From NCBI GenBank assembly GCA_013187285.1, contig JABMIG010000179.1:248001-312000 (forward strand): a stretch of DNA of 64,000 nt, written 5' to 3'. A program made the translations under genes and the position numbers. The stretch is from Cyclotella cryptica. Taxonomy: Eukaryota > Bacillariophyta > Thalassiosirophyceae > Thalassiosirales > Thalassiosiraceae. A model generated the notes under the pieces. That model was not told where the DNA came from. It saw only the letters and a program-made list of their open reading frames with translations, and did not search any database. Positions 12,430 to 23,850 of this stretch are shown here, piece by piece (the first letter of the stretch is position 1; every line of letters starts with the position of its first letter).

Positions 12430-12748
12430 CTTGTTAAAAATAGGTTATTTCGCAAATATAGACTATTTCTTGAAAATAGCTTATTCGATAGGCATTTTTC
12501 AAGAAATCGAAAAATAGGCTATGTTTGAGATCCACATGTTGGTCAATTGTTCCTATGTAGACGAGATTGTTATTTTCGAGAAATAGGCCATTTTCAAGAA
12601 ATAGGCTATTGTCGAGTTTCAAATATAGACCATTCCTTGAATATTGCCCATTTCTTGAGTATAGCCCATTTATTTCTCAAATATAGTGCATTTCGCGAAT
12701 GTAGGCTATCTCTTTCTTTACAAGGTATTTAAGCCAATCATAGCCAAT
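12430..12748. repeat. Degenerate short-unit repeat, dispersed family Y, copy 1
   Basis: Repeated variants of AAATAGGCTATTT and TTTCTTGAATATAGCCCATT in both orientations. The last ~110 bp, from CCCATTTATTTCTCAAATAT to GCCAATTTG, recur at 22680-22787. The repeat stops exactly where the right arm of the inverted duplication starts. Confidence 0.75.
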
Positions 12749-13879
12749 TTGTGAATAAAATTTTTCTTACACTTTTTGAGAACATGGTTAAGCTATGCTT
12801 GATCACGAGTTTTAGATCAATTTGATGCGTTTCATATGAGGTTAACCAGTTATGCATCACTCTCAGCTGGGAGGTGAAGTTGAGATGCCATACATGATCG
12901 GTTGACACACGGCGAGTTTGAATTGAACCTCCTGATATTCTGAAGAAACAACTGAAATTGTGATATACCCATTTCCCTGTATGATTCATTTTTCAGTTAG
13001 GTGAACTGTTGATGTGCACTGGCTCCAAAAGGAGAATACGTGCCATAATTATAATTTGGCATTCCAAGTGAGTGTTGTGCCCTTCACTCTGCTGGTCACA
13101 CACATTTGTACACCCTGCACCAACTGCTACCTGCCACCCAAGCTGTGCAGGAATGCATGCAGCCATTAAACAGATTAAACCATACCTGCCAAAGCAGATC
13201 CATAGGCTGCAAAAGTGGATTTTGTTAATGGAAGGAAACAAGGAACGGTTAATTATGACGAAGGAGGCAAGGGCACAAGGCTGGTGGGCAACACACACCA
13301 AAAAGCATACCAGGATAGTTGACATCTTTACCAATGATATGGATGTGGGCTGCAAGAATATCATTGTCCTTACTGTGAAATTCAATGTTAAAAATGAGCC
13401 CATCAATACCAACACAGACAAGAACTGAGACTTTGTTCTTGTGAAGTGGCTCATTCAGATCAAACCCAACTGATTAGAGTAATAATTGATTTTCTTGTCA
13501 TCATAATGTTAGCTTTAACTGTAATTAAAATGAGAGGAGCTTCAATGTATAATGGAAACTTTATGTTATGGCTATGGACACCATTCATGTAGATCTGTAA
13601 GTCTATGTAAAATTGTTCATTATTGAGAAACTGACAATGGTCTGAGAGATTTATATAGGGATATATAACTAATGAAAATTTCTTGTTTACATCTGAATGA
13701 GGAGAATGCTATGATATCTGGCCTTGTGCAAATTGATCAACTTTGTTATACTTCTACTGTTTTCATCATAAGAAATAGCATAGTCACAATTTCTGCACAT
13801 AAGTACTATTACCACAAGATGAATTCACACCACTTATGCAGAAAAAAAGACAGTGTAATCCATGTTAATACTTACATGA

Positions 13880-14288
13880 TGACATAGGCCAAGAATCAGC
13901 CTTTTTGTACCCTGGGTACAAAACCTAAATAGAGCAGGAATCAGCCTTTTTGTACCCTGGGTACAAAACCTAAATGGAGCATTCTCAGGACCCCAAGTAG
14001 GAGAGTCCACCTCCCGGCGGCATGGACTCCCCAACATGGAAGTTCAGAACCCCAAATAAGAGAGCACTCTTTTGGAAGATATGAACATATTTCAGAAGGG
14101 TATAGACATACCATATTGTGTAGAAGTCTACACAATGTTCATTTGCATCGTTTGGACTGGAGTGCAGTTCCACTGCCTTTCCATCCTCACAATAGCACAA
14201 AATATAGCTCATAAAATCAAATCTTCCACACCTGTCGAAACTACCTATAATTTTCGCGTGATATTTTTACGACGAATGGCTCAGGTCA
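13880..14288 (+). repeat. 5' LTR of Gypsy family 1, right copy
   Basis: 409 bp, TGACATAGGCC to GGCTCAGGTCA. It includes a doubled GTACCCTGGGTACAAAACC motif near its start. Directly downstream (14289-14302) is CTATCTATAGATAA, of which the inner 12 bases are a perfect palindrome. Confidence 0.92.
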
Positions 14289-14699
14289 CTATCTATAGAT
14301 AACCGTGGTGCGACCTTCCGGCACCGAAGCCATCGACATCAAACCTTCCGACCACGAGGAATGCGCTAACAATTTTTTATCGCGAGGCAATTTTAACTTT
14401 TCGCACCAGCGATACGTTTTTGCGATCGACGATTTATCAAAATCATTCTGCGATCGGAATTCCCACGGTTTCGATCTACGAGCTCTCAAAATAATCCCGC
14501 GATCAGCGAGCATCAGCAATAAACTTGGCGATCGACTTCTGCGATCAGGGATTCCTACGAGTCGGATTAATTTCGTGATCGAGAATTCTGAAATACCTGG
14601 AGCAAGACTTTCAAGAAATAAAAGCCGACGAAGAAAAATTTAAAAATAAAAAATAAAAAAATTCTTTCAAGCTAACCTCAACAGGGCACCCACGACCTT

Positions 14700-15900
14700 C
14701 TTCAAGGCCTTGTTTTATAATACGCCCTTGGCGAGGCAATTAAGGATGTCGACCAGCAAATCAAGCCCAGAAGGACTCAAGCCACAGGAGTGTGAACGGA
14801 GTTCAGGGAGGTCCAAGCCACCCATTTCCTACATTCCCACTGCCATGGACACCCGAAGGTAATCAACAAAATCAAGGTCTCCAACAAAATGACCTTGTCT
14901 GTCACCGTCTTCGAGGGAAGTCCTGAACAGTTCCTCAACCATGTCCAGACCTCGATGGAAATAATTTCCCAGAGAGGCTTAGACACGGACTACGAGGAAG
15001 CCTGTAAGGCAGATGCAAAGGCTGAGGCAAAACTGACTGCGGCCACTGCGGCCAAAGCCAAGTTCAAGGGGACGGATGAAAATTCCCCGTCCTCCAGTCG
15101 TGGAACAAAGCAACTGCTGCTAAAATCCACACCAGTGAGGCCCTAGTGTCCGCTGGCCAGCGATCTTCCTGCAGTACTCCACTCAATTGTCGGAGACTGC
15201 CCGTCGTCCTTGGACCACCATCGTTGGGAGCAAATCAATTGCGAACCCTGGACCGATGTGTATGGGACAGAGCATCCCACAACGCCGGCATCTTGGACCT
15301 CCTTTCAGGAATGTGTCCAGTTGCACCTGCAGACCGTCTTCAGGACTGATGCAGCGGAGCAAGAACGTTTCTACATCAGCAATGGGCTGAAGAAACCAAA
15401 CAGGGTACCCACCAGGGACTTTGTGCAGAGGATCCAGCCTTAACGGGTATGTGGAACTCTTGCCGTGCCTGTTTTACTCTTCAAGGCTGCAAAGTCTAAA
15501 GTATGCGGGCCATTTGATGATGCCGACTTGGCAAGCCACATCCTCAGGATGGTTCCTAGGAACTGGCAGGACCAATATGAGCTCAGTGGAGCTTTGGTAC
15601 CACAGAGTGTCAGGGAACTTCTCGAAGTCCTTGAGCATCGAAGGCCTACCCCACCGAGAAGGTTGGAGAAGGACCCAAGACCGTAGCCAAGGCTAAACTC
15701 ATCTAGGAAGAAGATGGTCTCTTTTAGTGACCGGATTCGAAGAAACGTCGCAGAGAAGTACTGTTCTCTCTGCAAGAAACATGGGGGCGCACATACCACC
15801 CACACACTCGGATTGCGGGAAGTATGACTCAATGGGACCCGAAGTCAAGCTTCAAGGAGAAAACCAAATGGAAACTCTCGTGGACTAGAGACCTGCTTGA
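14700..15900 (+). pseudogene. Gypsy family 1 gag region
   Basis: Fossil capsid region. It resembles the gag of Gypsy family 2 (40210-41348), for example in a QFLNHVQTSMEII-type segment and a Cys/His cluster (YCSLCKKHGGAHTTH) near its end. It is broken. Confidence 0.8.
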
Positions 15901-16269
15901 GGAGGAAGTAGCTATGCGCAGCTATCCGCTAAAATCGACAAACTTACCAAGTCCAACAAGAAAATGAAAGCAGCTATCAAAAAAAGCGTAAGCATCACGA
16001 AATGAGTGACAGTGATGATTCAGACTCATCTTGAGATGATGGGTTGGGGAGTACTAAGAAATTGTGTAGTAAAATCGATTGTAATGAAATGATTAACACT
16101 TATCTTAGTCCGATTAAGACTTCCCCACGTGCCAACATAACATTTTCTGGTTCAAACAAGACATGTTCAAACCTGGCAGAAGACCTAGGAAATCTTCCAG
16201 TCAACCTTACACAGAGTGAAACAATAACCGAATTGTCGGACCCGAACTGTCGGGTGACCTTTTCAATAG

Positions 16270-19200
16270 TGTGAACCCCCTTGACAGGTAAAGAAGGGCA
16301 GGTCACTACTGTAGTAGCACAAGCACGCTATAAAGCGACTGAAAATCCAGCCCGTAAGAATATCGAACACTCTACAGGGGGTACCAGTAACACAGTCATC
16401 AGGATCCTACTAGACAGTGGATCTGATGGTGATCTCCTGTTCCATGCAAAAGGAACGGAGAAACGCTTCCTTGACTAGGCAGGTGCCAAAGTCTTGGCGC
16501 GCGTCGAATGGGAGCTTCCTAACCAAAGGAAGGAGCGAAGTCAACTTAAAGTTCTTTGAGTATTGAACAGTAAGGAGTACACAGTGACTCCTGGCGTAGT
16601 AGAGTATGATAAGAAAAGATGGCAAAGCCAGCGTTCGACCTCATTCTTGGATGTCAAACCATGAAAGAGCTCGAATTGTTCTAGATTTTCAACAAAAAAT
16701 AACCATTGATCACATCATTTTGCCAATGAGAGACATCAATAGTCTGACCTCATCAAACTTGGATAAAGCCTGGGCTGTTAACAACAGCATGGCAAATGAA
16801 CCAAAGTATGCAGGAGGCACACAGCGGGTAGTTAAAATCCTAGATGCAAATTATAAAAGGCAGACCTCCAATCAATTGTTAGCACCAATTACTCACCTAA
16901 GTCTCCAAGACCAAAACTCGTTGCTGGAGTTACTCACAGAATTTGAGGAACTTTTTGGAACACTAGGTGATTGGAACACAGAGCCTGTGAACTTAAGGAG
17001 GGGCAAAGCCATATCATGGCAAGGCATACCCAGTACCAAAATCTCGCAAAGAAACAACTATCAAAGAACTGAATAGATTATGCAACTGGGAGTGGTAGAG
17101 TTTCAGCCGAATGGAATGCGTCACCATCATTTATCACTGGAAAACAAGACGGAACTGTACGCTTTCTCACTGATTTTAGAGAAGTAAATAAACGACTAGT
17201 CGAAAGCCGTTTCCATTACCCAAAATCAGTACAGTCCTGCAAGAGCTAGAAGGATTTACCTATGCTACAACCCTAGATTTAAACATGGGTTATTATACCA
17301 TTAGACTGGATCGATTCATCCAAAATATGTACCCTCATTTTCCCATGGGGCAAGTATTCCTACCTCTGTTTGCCAATGGGCATCGCAGGTTCACCAGACA
17401 TCTTTCAAGCTAAAGCATCAACACTAATGGGAGCCTTAGAGTTCGTACGAGCTTACCTTGATGATTTGTTATGCATCACAAAGGCAAACCTGGAAGACCA
17501 CCTTGACAAATTGAAAATGGTGCCTACCAGGCTACGAGGCGGGCTTGGAATCAACGCCAGTCGTCATTCTGTACCTTTGAAACAGAATATCTAGGTTATA
17601 CCCTCACACGAACAGGGATTAAACCACAGCAGAAAAGGTACAAGCGATTCTCGCGATTTCGCCAAAAATGTCAAAGACCTCCGTAAGTTCCTGGGCATGG
17701 TCCAGTACTATAGAGATCTTTGGGCAAGACGCAGCAGAGTGCTTGCCCCACTCACCTCACTGGTAGGAGAGTGCGGTCACACCAAGGTCACCAGAGCCAA
17801 CAAGGGCAGGTACTGGGACACGGTGCATCAAAAGCATTCGATGACGTTAAGACTTCAATTGCCAAGGATGTAGTCTTAGCCTATCCCGATTATTCAATGG
17901 AATTTGAGATATATACTGATGCCTCGTCTAAACAACTAGGATCAGTTATCACCCAGGTAATAGGCCCCTTGGTTCTTCAGCAGGAAGCTGTCGACAACGC
18001 AACAGAAGTACAGCGTGACCAAACTAGAACTACTGGCCATAGTGGAAACACTCAAGGAGTTCAAAGGCATGTTGTGGGGACAAAGATTAAAAGTCTACAC
18101 AGACCATAAAATCTAATCCAAGACGCCCTCGGATTAACCTCTGACCGTGTCTACCGATGGAGATTGCTCCTCGAGGAGTTTGGCCCCGAAATTGTTTACA
18201 TTAAAGGCATACATAACACTGTTGCCGGCCCATCTCTTGCTGACATCGGACCAATGCGGTGAGCGAGAACTGGATGACGTTCACCAAATGCTGGTGTCAT
18301 TACACCATGCAAGAAGAGAGTGCGATAGACACCTCTGCATACCAAGAGGAAATGAATCTGGTATTTGCAAACCGCAGCGAAGAAGATGTAATCTACCCGT
18401 TAACAGTATGAGAGATTGCAGAAGCACAAAAGCTTGATGCCAGCTTGAAGACGTTGAAAGACCAGTACTCGACACAATTGGTCGAAAGTACACATCTCCT
18501 ATGTAAGGAAAAATGGTCATTCCAAAGATCTTCAACGTGCAGTTAGTTGGTACCACCACTATCTACAGCACCCTGGACACACTAGACTCGAAAAACCCTT
18601 CGTGCTGCGATGTACTGGAAAGGTATGCGAAAATACCATCCGTAAAAATGTCAAAACTGTCATGCATGCCAAGTCAACAAGAGGCATAAGCATAAGTATG
18701 GGAAACTCCTACTAAATTTGCCATCACAAACCCTTGGGATGTACTATGTGTGGACCTTATTGGCCCGTATACAATCAAAGGTAAAGATGGGATAATTGAT
18801 TTCATGTGTCTGACTATGATTGACCCAGCTTCTAGCTGGTTTGAAATAGTTGAACTACCGGTAATCACTGAGGCGATTATTCCCCTGGATACAAAGGAGG
18901 AAGGGTAAAAGACCCATGAGGAACCTAAGTTATACTTTGATAAGTCATCAGCAATGATCAGCAACTTAGTGAACAAGACCTGGTTTAGTAGGTATCCCGT
19001 TGTCAATACATAATTTATGACAATGGAAGCGAATTCAAACTTCACTTCAAAGCCCTATGTGACTCATATGGGATCACAAGTAAGCCTACCAGTGTCAAGA
19101 ATCCAGCGTAATTCTAAAACAGGCATCAGGTGATATCATCTATGCTCGAACAGCTGAAATAGACATGGCCCCTTCAGTAGAGACAAGCGATATAGACAAG

Positions 19201-19560
19201 TTCGTGACGAACGTCGCTTGGCCATTAAACAACATACCACACAGTACTAAAAGCCTCCCAGGTGCAGCCATCTTTGGACGGGACATGTTGTTCGACATCC
19301 CCTTCCTGGCCGACTGGAATAAAATTGGAGAATATAGGCAACACCAAACAGACCAAAACACAGAAGAGAAAATAGCTCGTTGTGATTGGGACTACAAAGT
19401 TGGTGATCAAGTACTTCTTAGAAAAGATGGTATACTCTGCAAAGGTGAAAGTAGATATGAAAGTGATCCTTGGACTATCACATCAGTTCATACGGGCACC
19501 ATCAGGATTCAACGCGGAACCAAATCAGAAAGACTGAATATCTGAAGAGTTACACCTTTT
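16270..19560 (+). pseudogene. Gypsy family 1 pol region (PR-RT-RH-IN)
   Basis: Domains in Gypsy order. Retropepsin has an ILLDSGSDGDLLF active site near 16400. Reverse transcriptase has a PMGIAGSPDIFQAK motif and a Tyr-Leu-Asp-Asp catalytic box near 17460. RNase H lies around 17890, with EIYTDAS. Integrase has an HH..CC zinc region near 18550-18680 and a DDE-type core to about 19250. The order PR-RT-RH-IN separates it from Copia. Broken, with many breaks. Confidence 0.85.
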
Positions 19561-19747
19561 TTAACAACCAAACTTAAAACCGTATTACAATGGGTTTCAA
19601 AAAACAACGGACTCTCCTCTTCACAACATTTACTCGTTACACCGTTTAACAAACTCTTTAGGTTATTGTTACTCTCATGAGAACCCATTTTTTCACCTAA
19701 AACACATTTTTTTTGTTCCTTTTACCTGATACTCCATTCGGGGGAAG

Positions 19748-20152
19748 TGACATAGGCCAAGAATCAGCCATTTTGTACCCCAGGGTACAAAACCTAAATA
19801 GAGCAGGAATCAGCCTTTTTGCACCCTGGGTACAAAACCTAAATGGAGCATTCTCAGGACCCCAAGTAGGAGAGTCCACCTCCCGACGGCATGGACTCCC
19901 CAACATGGAAGTTCAGAACCCCAAATAGGAGAACACACTTTTGGAAGATATGAACATCTTTCAGAAGGGTATAGACATACCATATTGTGTAGAAGTCTAC
20001 ACAATGTTCGTTTACATCGTTTGGACTGGAGTGCAGTTCCACTGCCTTTCCTCACAATAGCACAAAATATAGCTCATAAAATCAATTCTTCGACACCTGT
20101 CGAAACTACCTATAATTTTTTGATATATTTTAGGGATTTTCGGCTCAGGTCA
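19748..20152 (+). repeat. 3' LTR of Gypsy family 1, right copy
   Basis: 405 bp with the same termini as the 5' LTR, about 93% identical by eye. Its outer flank is the start of the dispersed repeat Z. Confidence 0.9.
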
Positions 20153-20159
20153 ATTATCT

Positions 20160-20950
20160 GATGCAATGGAAGATGCCCTATGAAGACATCACAAATGAAG
20201 TCACTTAAGGAAAAATAAATATAATCAAGAAGCAATGAAAGTTGTGATATCAAACACTTCATGACAGGAAAGATAATACAATATAAAATCGTGTGTAGCG
20301 GGAATGATCTGGGACAGGCATTATTCCCACACAATTTTCATTTTTTGCTAGAGAAGTCTATTTCTGTGACAACACTCTAAATATCTAAATATGCACCATG
20401 ATTTGGTTGAGTAGTGGCAGTGGATTTTGGTTGAACTATCTTTCTCACATTGATCATCATGTACCTCTAAGGACTATTTCACTTCATGAAAGTAGCAGTG
20501 ACCCTTGGAAATGAGGAAATTTGTCAAGAAAAACGATTTTAAACTTATTTTTAAGAAAATGCAAACATATATTCAAGACATAAAAGTATTTTAAACTACA
20601 TGTAGGAAAGATACAATCAATTTTGATTAAATATTGTCACTGCTAAGAAGTATACAAATTTCAAATTTCTTTTCCAATGCTGCGTTATTTCCATTCATAT
20701 CACCCATTACTAATATTGACATCTTGTGCATTAATTCTTGGTTTTGTCAACAGATCTACATGAATGAGAATGCACTATTTAATTTGAAGCGACATTCTGC
20801 TACTTATTGACTGCCTCTCAAAGTCCAGCGACATCTGGTCATAATGGGGCTCATTTTGTTAATGGAAGTTTCCTCTACACATTTTGATCAACCAACGCTA
20901 TTTCTTTATTTGTGCTTATGCTTGGCTATTTTAGTTTCTCTTGACCTCAG
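20160..20950 (+). repeat. Dispersed repeat Z, copy A
   Basis: About 0.8 kb that recurs in direct orientation at 23015-23850. Shared blocks run in order, for example GATATCAAACACTTCATG, AAAGATAATACAATATAAAA, CTAAGGACTATTTCACTTCA and ACAGATCTACATGAATGAG. Identity is roughly 85% by eye. I see no coding capacity and no known family signature. Confidence 0.85.
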
Positions 20951-22345
20951 TAAAAAAAAGATTTTCGAGAACGTCGTCAATTACTAGCAGCCGCTGCAAG
21001 ATTTTTTGTAGCAAGCTAGACAGAATGCAATTCGTAGAGACAGAGGAAGCCATACTTAAAAAATAAAGTGGCCAAATGGGTCGCGGCGCCTCACGGCACT
21101 TTCGGCGCTATTCGCGCCCATTTTTAAAGCTAGGTCACGAAAATTCTGATGTAACATACGTGCGTATACACTAATTCCCCTTCAAAACAAATCATATCCT
21201 GATGTAAATATTACATCGAAATTGAAAAGATAATAGACAGGGATCTTCGTTATCATTATCATAATTTCTCGTAATCGTGAATATGCCCAAATATTATAAT
21301 TCTCGATGTAACTTTTACATCACGTACTTTACGACGGGACAGTGTATGTAGCCGATATTAATTCCTCCTATAGGAAAAATCGCTTACTCATCGCCCTAAA
21401 TCCTCTGCTCCAGCCCTCCCATTTCTCTCTTCATGTCTCTCGTCTCTTGACATCTATCATCTATCATGTCAGATCATGATTCATCTGCTCATCGATCATC
21501 TCTATGATCGTCACATCTAATCTCTTCACATCATCTATCTCATCAGATTGTCATTCATCGTCATACTTGCTCATCACTCTGCATCTCTCTGCATCATCAA
21601 TCATCAAACATGAAGTTCTACATTGCATCAAAGCATTGTCATTGGCTACCACTTTTGGATGTGTTTCTTATGCAACAGGCACTCTTCTCAACAATGCAAC
21701 AGAAACAACAGGAGCAGCTGCCGCATTTGCAGCAGCAGCAGCAGCTGCCGCTGGTCTCTTCCACCATCACTTCTACGGCTGCTGATGCACGGGTTACAGC
21801 AGAGAATGTTGAGAAGGTTTGTTTCTGAAGTTCAGCACGTACATATCAGGAGAAGTTGGTATTGTTTGCCTTCTTTCTCTGGAACAATCATCCTGAGTGC
21901 ATTGCTGGAGACCACCGAGGAGCTCCTCCCGTACACTCGAGTGTACGGGGAGGTTACCGGTGTTTTTCGTTTGCAGTGGTAGTTTCCGTCTCAGATGTGA
22001 TGAGAAGATTTGGCAGGAAATCTGATGGACGTGCCCTTAAGTAATTTCCTGGCTATTATAGGAAAAAAGAAAAGATCTCATCTGAGGGAAAAGACTTTGA
22101 GAACCACTGTTGTGGTCAGGAGGTGCTAATTTGAATTCTGTTCATAATTTTTTTCGGCGGTAGGAACTCAGTATTAAAAGTTGCAATTTTTCATGCGTTG
22201 TGTACCGATCCAGAAACTTGGGGCTCTGCTCAAAAGTTGCTCTGCATCAGCCGATGTAGAGCAAATTGCTCTCATCAAAATTGCTGGCTGATAGCCCATT
22301 CAAAGGAGAGCAACATGCTCTGCGTCCTTGTCTGCGACACATTAA
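20951..22345. other. Non-coding DNA between Z copies, with TCATC-rich tract and palindrome
   Basis: It holds paired GATGTAA / TTACATC motifs (21150-21330), a TCATC/TCTCATC-rich tract (about 21405-21610), CAG/CTG-like runs near 21730 that create short Gln- or Ala-rich open frames, and the palindrome listed at 21928. I do not call a gene. The open frames at 21504-21982 depend on simple-sequence composition. Confidence 0.5.
21928..21949. repeat. Perfect 22-bp palindrome
   Basis: Its centre is TACACTCGAGTGTA, extended by CCCG on the left and CGGG on the right. Further imperfect symmetry (CCTCC / GGAGG) extends outward. The motif GAGGTTACCGG follows, and similar TGTACCGGAGG words occur at 31680-31790. 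Confidence 0.9.
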
Positions 22346-22490
22346 GGCCCAGTTCACCATCTTAATTACCTCTTTTTTGTAGCGTATTTCAAGGGTGTAT
22401 TTTTGAATACAGGGGGAAAATACCGGGAGAAATTATTTAAAATTTTTTCATGCGTGTTTCTTTTTTAGGTAGTGTATTTCTATGATACTA
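22346..22490 (+). mobile_element. One end of a Harbinger-like MITE
   Basis: Begins GGCCCAGTTCACCATCTTAA after TTAA. It follows the terminal sequence of the MITE at 33816-34394 (in reverse complement) for about 140 bp: CCTCTTTTTTGTAG, GTGTATTT, a run of A/T around AAATTATTTAAAA, and TTTAGGTAGTGTATTT. The other end was not found, so it is truncated. Confidence 0.65.
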
Positions 22491-22499
22491 TTTCATAGC

Positions 22500-22665
22500 A
22501 ATCCCAGTTCTAGAACTGTGACGTCCAGTTCTAGAACTGGGTGCCCCATTGAGGCACGGTGCCACAATGGGGAGAAAAACGTCCAGTTCTAGAGCTGGAC
22601 GAATTTTTTCGTCCAGTTCTAGAACTGGGACGGCGCCCTAATGGGATCCAACATATATAGCCTAT
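22500..22665. repeat. Module of four CCAGTTCTAGAACTGG palindromes
   Basis: Copies at 22504-22519, 22525-22540, 22583-22598 and 22613-22628. The second and fourth are perfect 16-bp palindromes; the first and third have one deviation each. Between them lie GTGCC..AATGGGG words, and the module ends in TGGGATCCAACATATATAG. A related module with CCCAGTTCCAGCACGG and GGGGTCCAACACATATGTAG occurs at 34435-34570. Confidence 0.85.
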
Positions 22666-22787
22666 TTCTCAAATATAACATATTTCTTGAATAATGCCCA
22701 TTTATTTCTCAAATATAGTGCATTTTGCAAACGTAGGCTATCTCTTTCTTTACAAGGTATCTTAGCCAATCTTCGCCAATTTGAGGA
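22666..22787. repeat. Dispersed repeat Y, copy 2
   Basis: Matches 12630-12748, including CCCATTTATTTCTCAAATAT and CTATCTCTTTCTTTACAAGG, and ends at GCCAATTTG as in copy 1. It links the edge of the inverted duplication to this repeat block. Confidence 0.75.
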
Positions 22788-23014
22788 TATGAAAATAACT
22801 AGCGAATTGGGTAGCGAGTTGTAACAGAACAGTTTGAGTGCTCGCAACACTGCACATGCTTCGATCAGATGTGGATCAATCACACTACATTGGTTAGTTG
22901 GTAGATATAGGTAGATAATATTGCAATGATTTGTATGCTTTTGCCATTTTAAAGGTCTACTAGAGCTCTTAAGATAAATAATATAAAATATTATGTATTG
23001 TATGATACAATACA

Positions 23015-23850
23015 ATGGAGAGTGCCTCTATGAGAAGACATCACAAACAAAGTCACCAAAAGGAAATAAAAAATAAAATGAAGAGGCTACAAAAGTTGCG
23101 ATATCAAACACTTCATGTCAGGGAAAGATAATACAATATAAAATGGTGTGTAGTGGGAATGATCTGGGACATGCATTACTCCAAAACAATTTTCATTTTT
23201 GCAAGAGAATTTTATTTTTGTGACAACACTCTAAATACGCACCATGATTTGGTTGAGTAGTGACATTAGATTTTGATTGAAAAATCTTTCTCAGATTGAT
23301 CATCATGTACCGCTCTAAGGACTATTTCACTTCATGAAAATAGCAGCAACCCTTAGAAATGAGGAAATTTTGTTAAGAAAAACTATTTTAAACTTATTTT
23401 AAGAAATGACATAACTGCAAATTTATATTCAAGACACAACAGTATTTTAAACTATATGTAGGAAAGATACAATTCTTGCTTGGACGTGATCTGACGTAAT
23501 GCCATTTTCAACAGTAATATGATTTTCAAGAGATTATGTAAAAATAGCCTCAATTTTGATTAAATATTGTCATTGTTTAAAATGTGTTACAAATTTCAAA
23601 TTTCTTTTCCAATGCTGCTTTATTTCAATCCAACAGTAATTCTTAGTTTGGTTGACAGATCTACATGAATGAGACAGCACTATTTAACTTGAAGGGACTT
23701 TCTGCTACTCATTGACTGCCTCTCAAAGTCCAGACACATCTGGTCATAATGGGGCTAATTTTATTGATGGAAGATTCCTACACATTTTCATCAACCAACA
23801 CTATTTCTTTATTTGTGCTTATGCTTGGCTATATTATAGTTTCCCTCAAC
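23015..23850 (+). repeat. Dispersed repeat Z, copy B
   Basis: Direct-orientation partner of 20160-20950, slightly longer because of small insertions. Its final ~90 bp (TTTATTTGTGCTTATGCTTG) also match copy A. A 91-residue open frame at 23749-24024 starts within it and has no recognised domain. Confidence 0.85.

Larger units (their letters stand above)
12749..17501. repeat. Right arm of the large inverted duplication
   Basis: Reverse complement of 1-4752. It contains the unidentified flank (12749-13879) and the 5' LTR, gag, protease and first part of pol of a Gypsy family 1 element. The arms are separated by 8.0 kb that includes the two host genes. Confidence 0.9.
13880..20152 (+). mobile_element. 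Ty3/Gypsy LTR element, family 1, right copy
   Basis: A fossil element of about 6.3 kb with both LTRs (13880-14288 and 19748-20152). In order it has gag (about 14700-15900), retropepsin (about 16270-16500), reverse transcriptase (about 16900-17760), RNase H (about 17800-18260) and integrase (about 18500-19550). A purine-rich tract (CGGGGGAAG) sits just before the 3' LTR. The LTRs differ at roughly 25-30 positions by eye (about 93% identity), so it is clearly older than the nested elements at 35-56 kb. It is broken throughout, with probably more than fifteen breaks. No matching target-site duplication is visible. Confidence 0.92.

Noticed and set aside
13072-13428. 118-codon forward frame in the duplicated flank
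   Set aside because: The matching left-arm frame is partly conserved, but the two arms are near-identical DNA anyway, so this is no independent evidence of coding. No domain recognised.
21504-21982. Ala-, Gln- and Ser-rich open frames in all three forward frames
   Set aside because: They depend on a short CAG-like run and TCATC-rich tract. No homology recognised.
20160-23850. Reading the Z repeats as LTRs of one element
   Set aside because: No TG..CA ends, no target-site duplication and no gag or pol between them.
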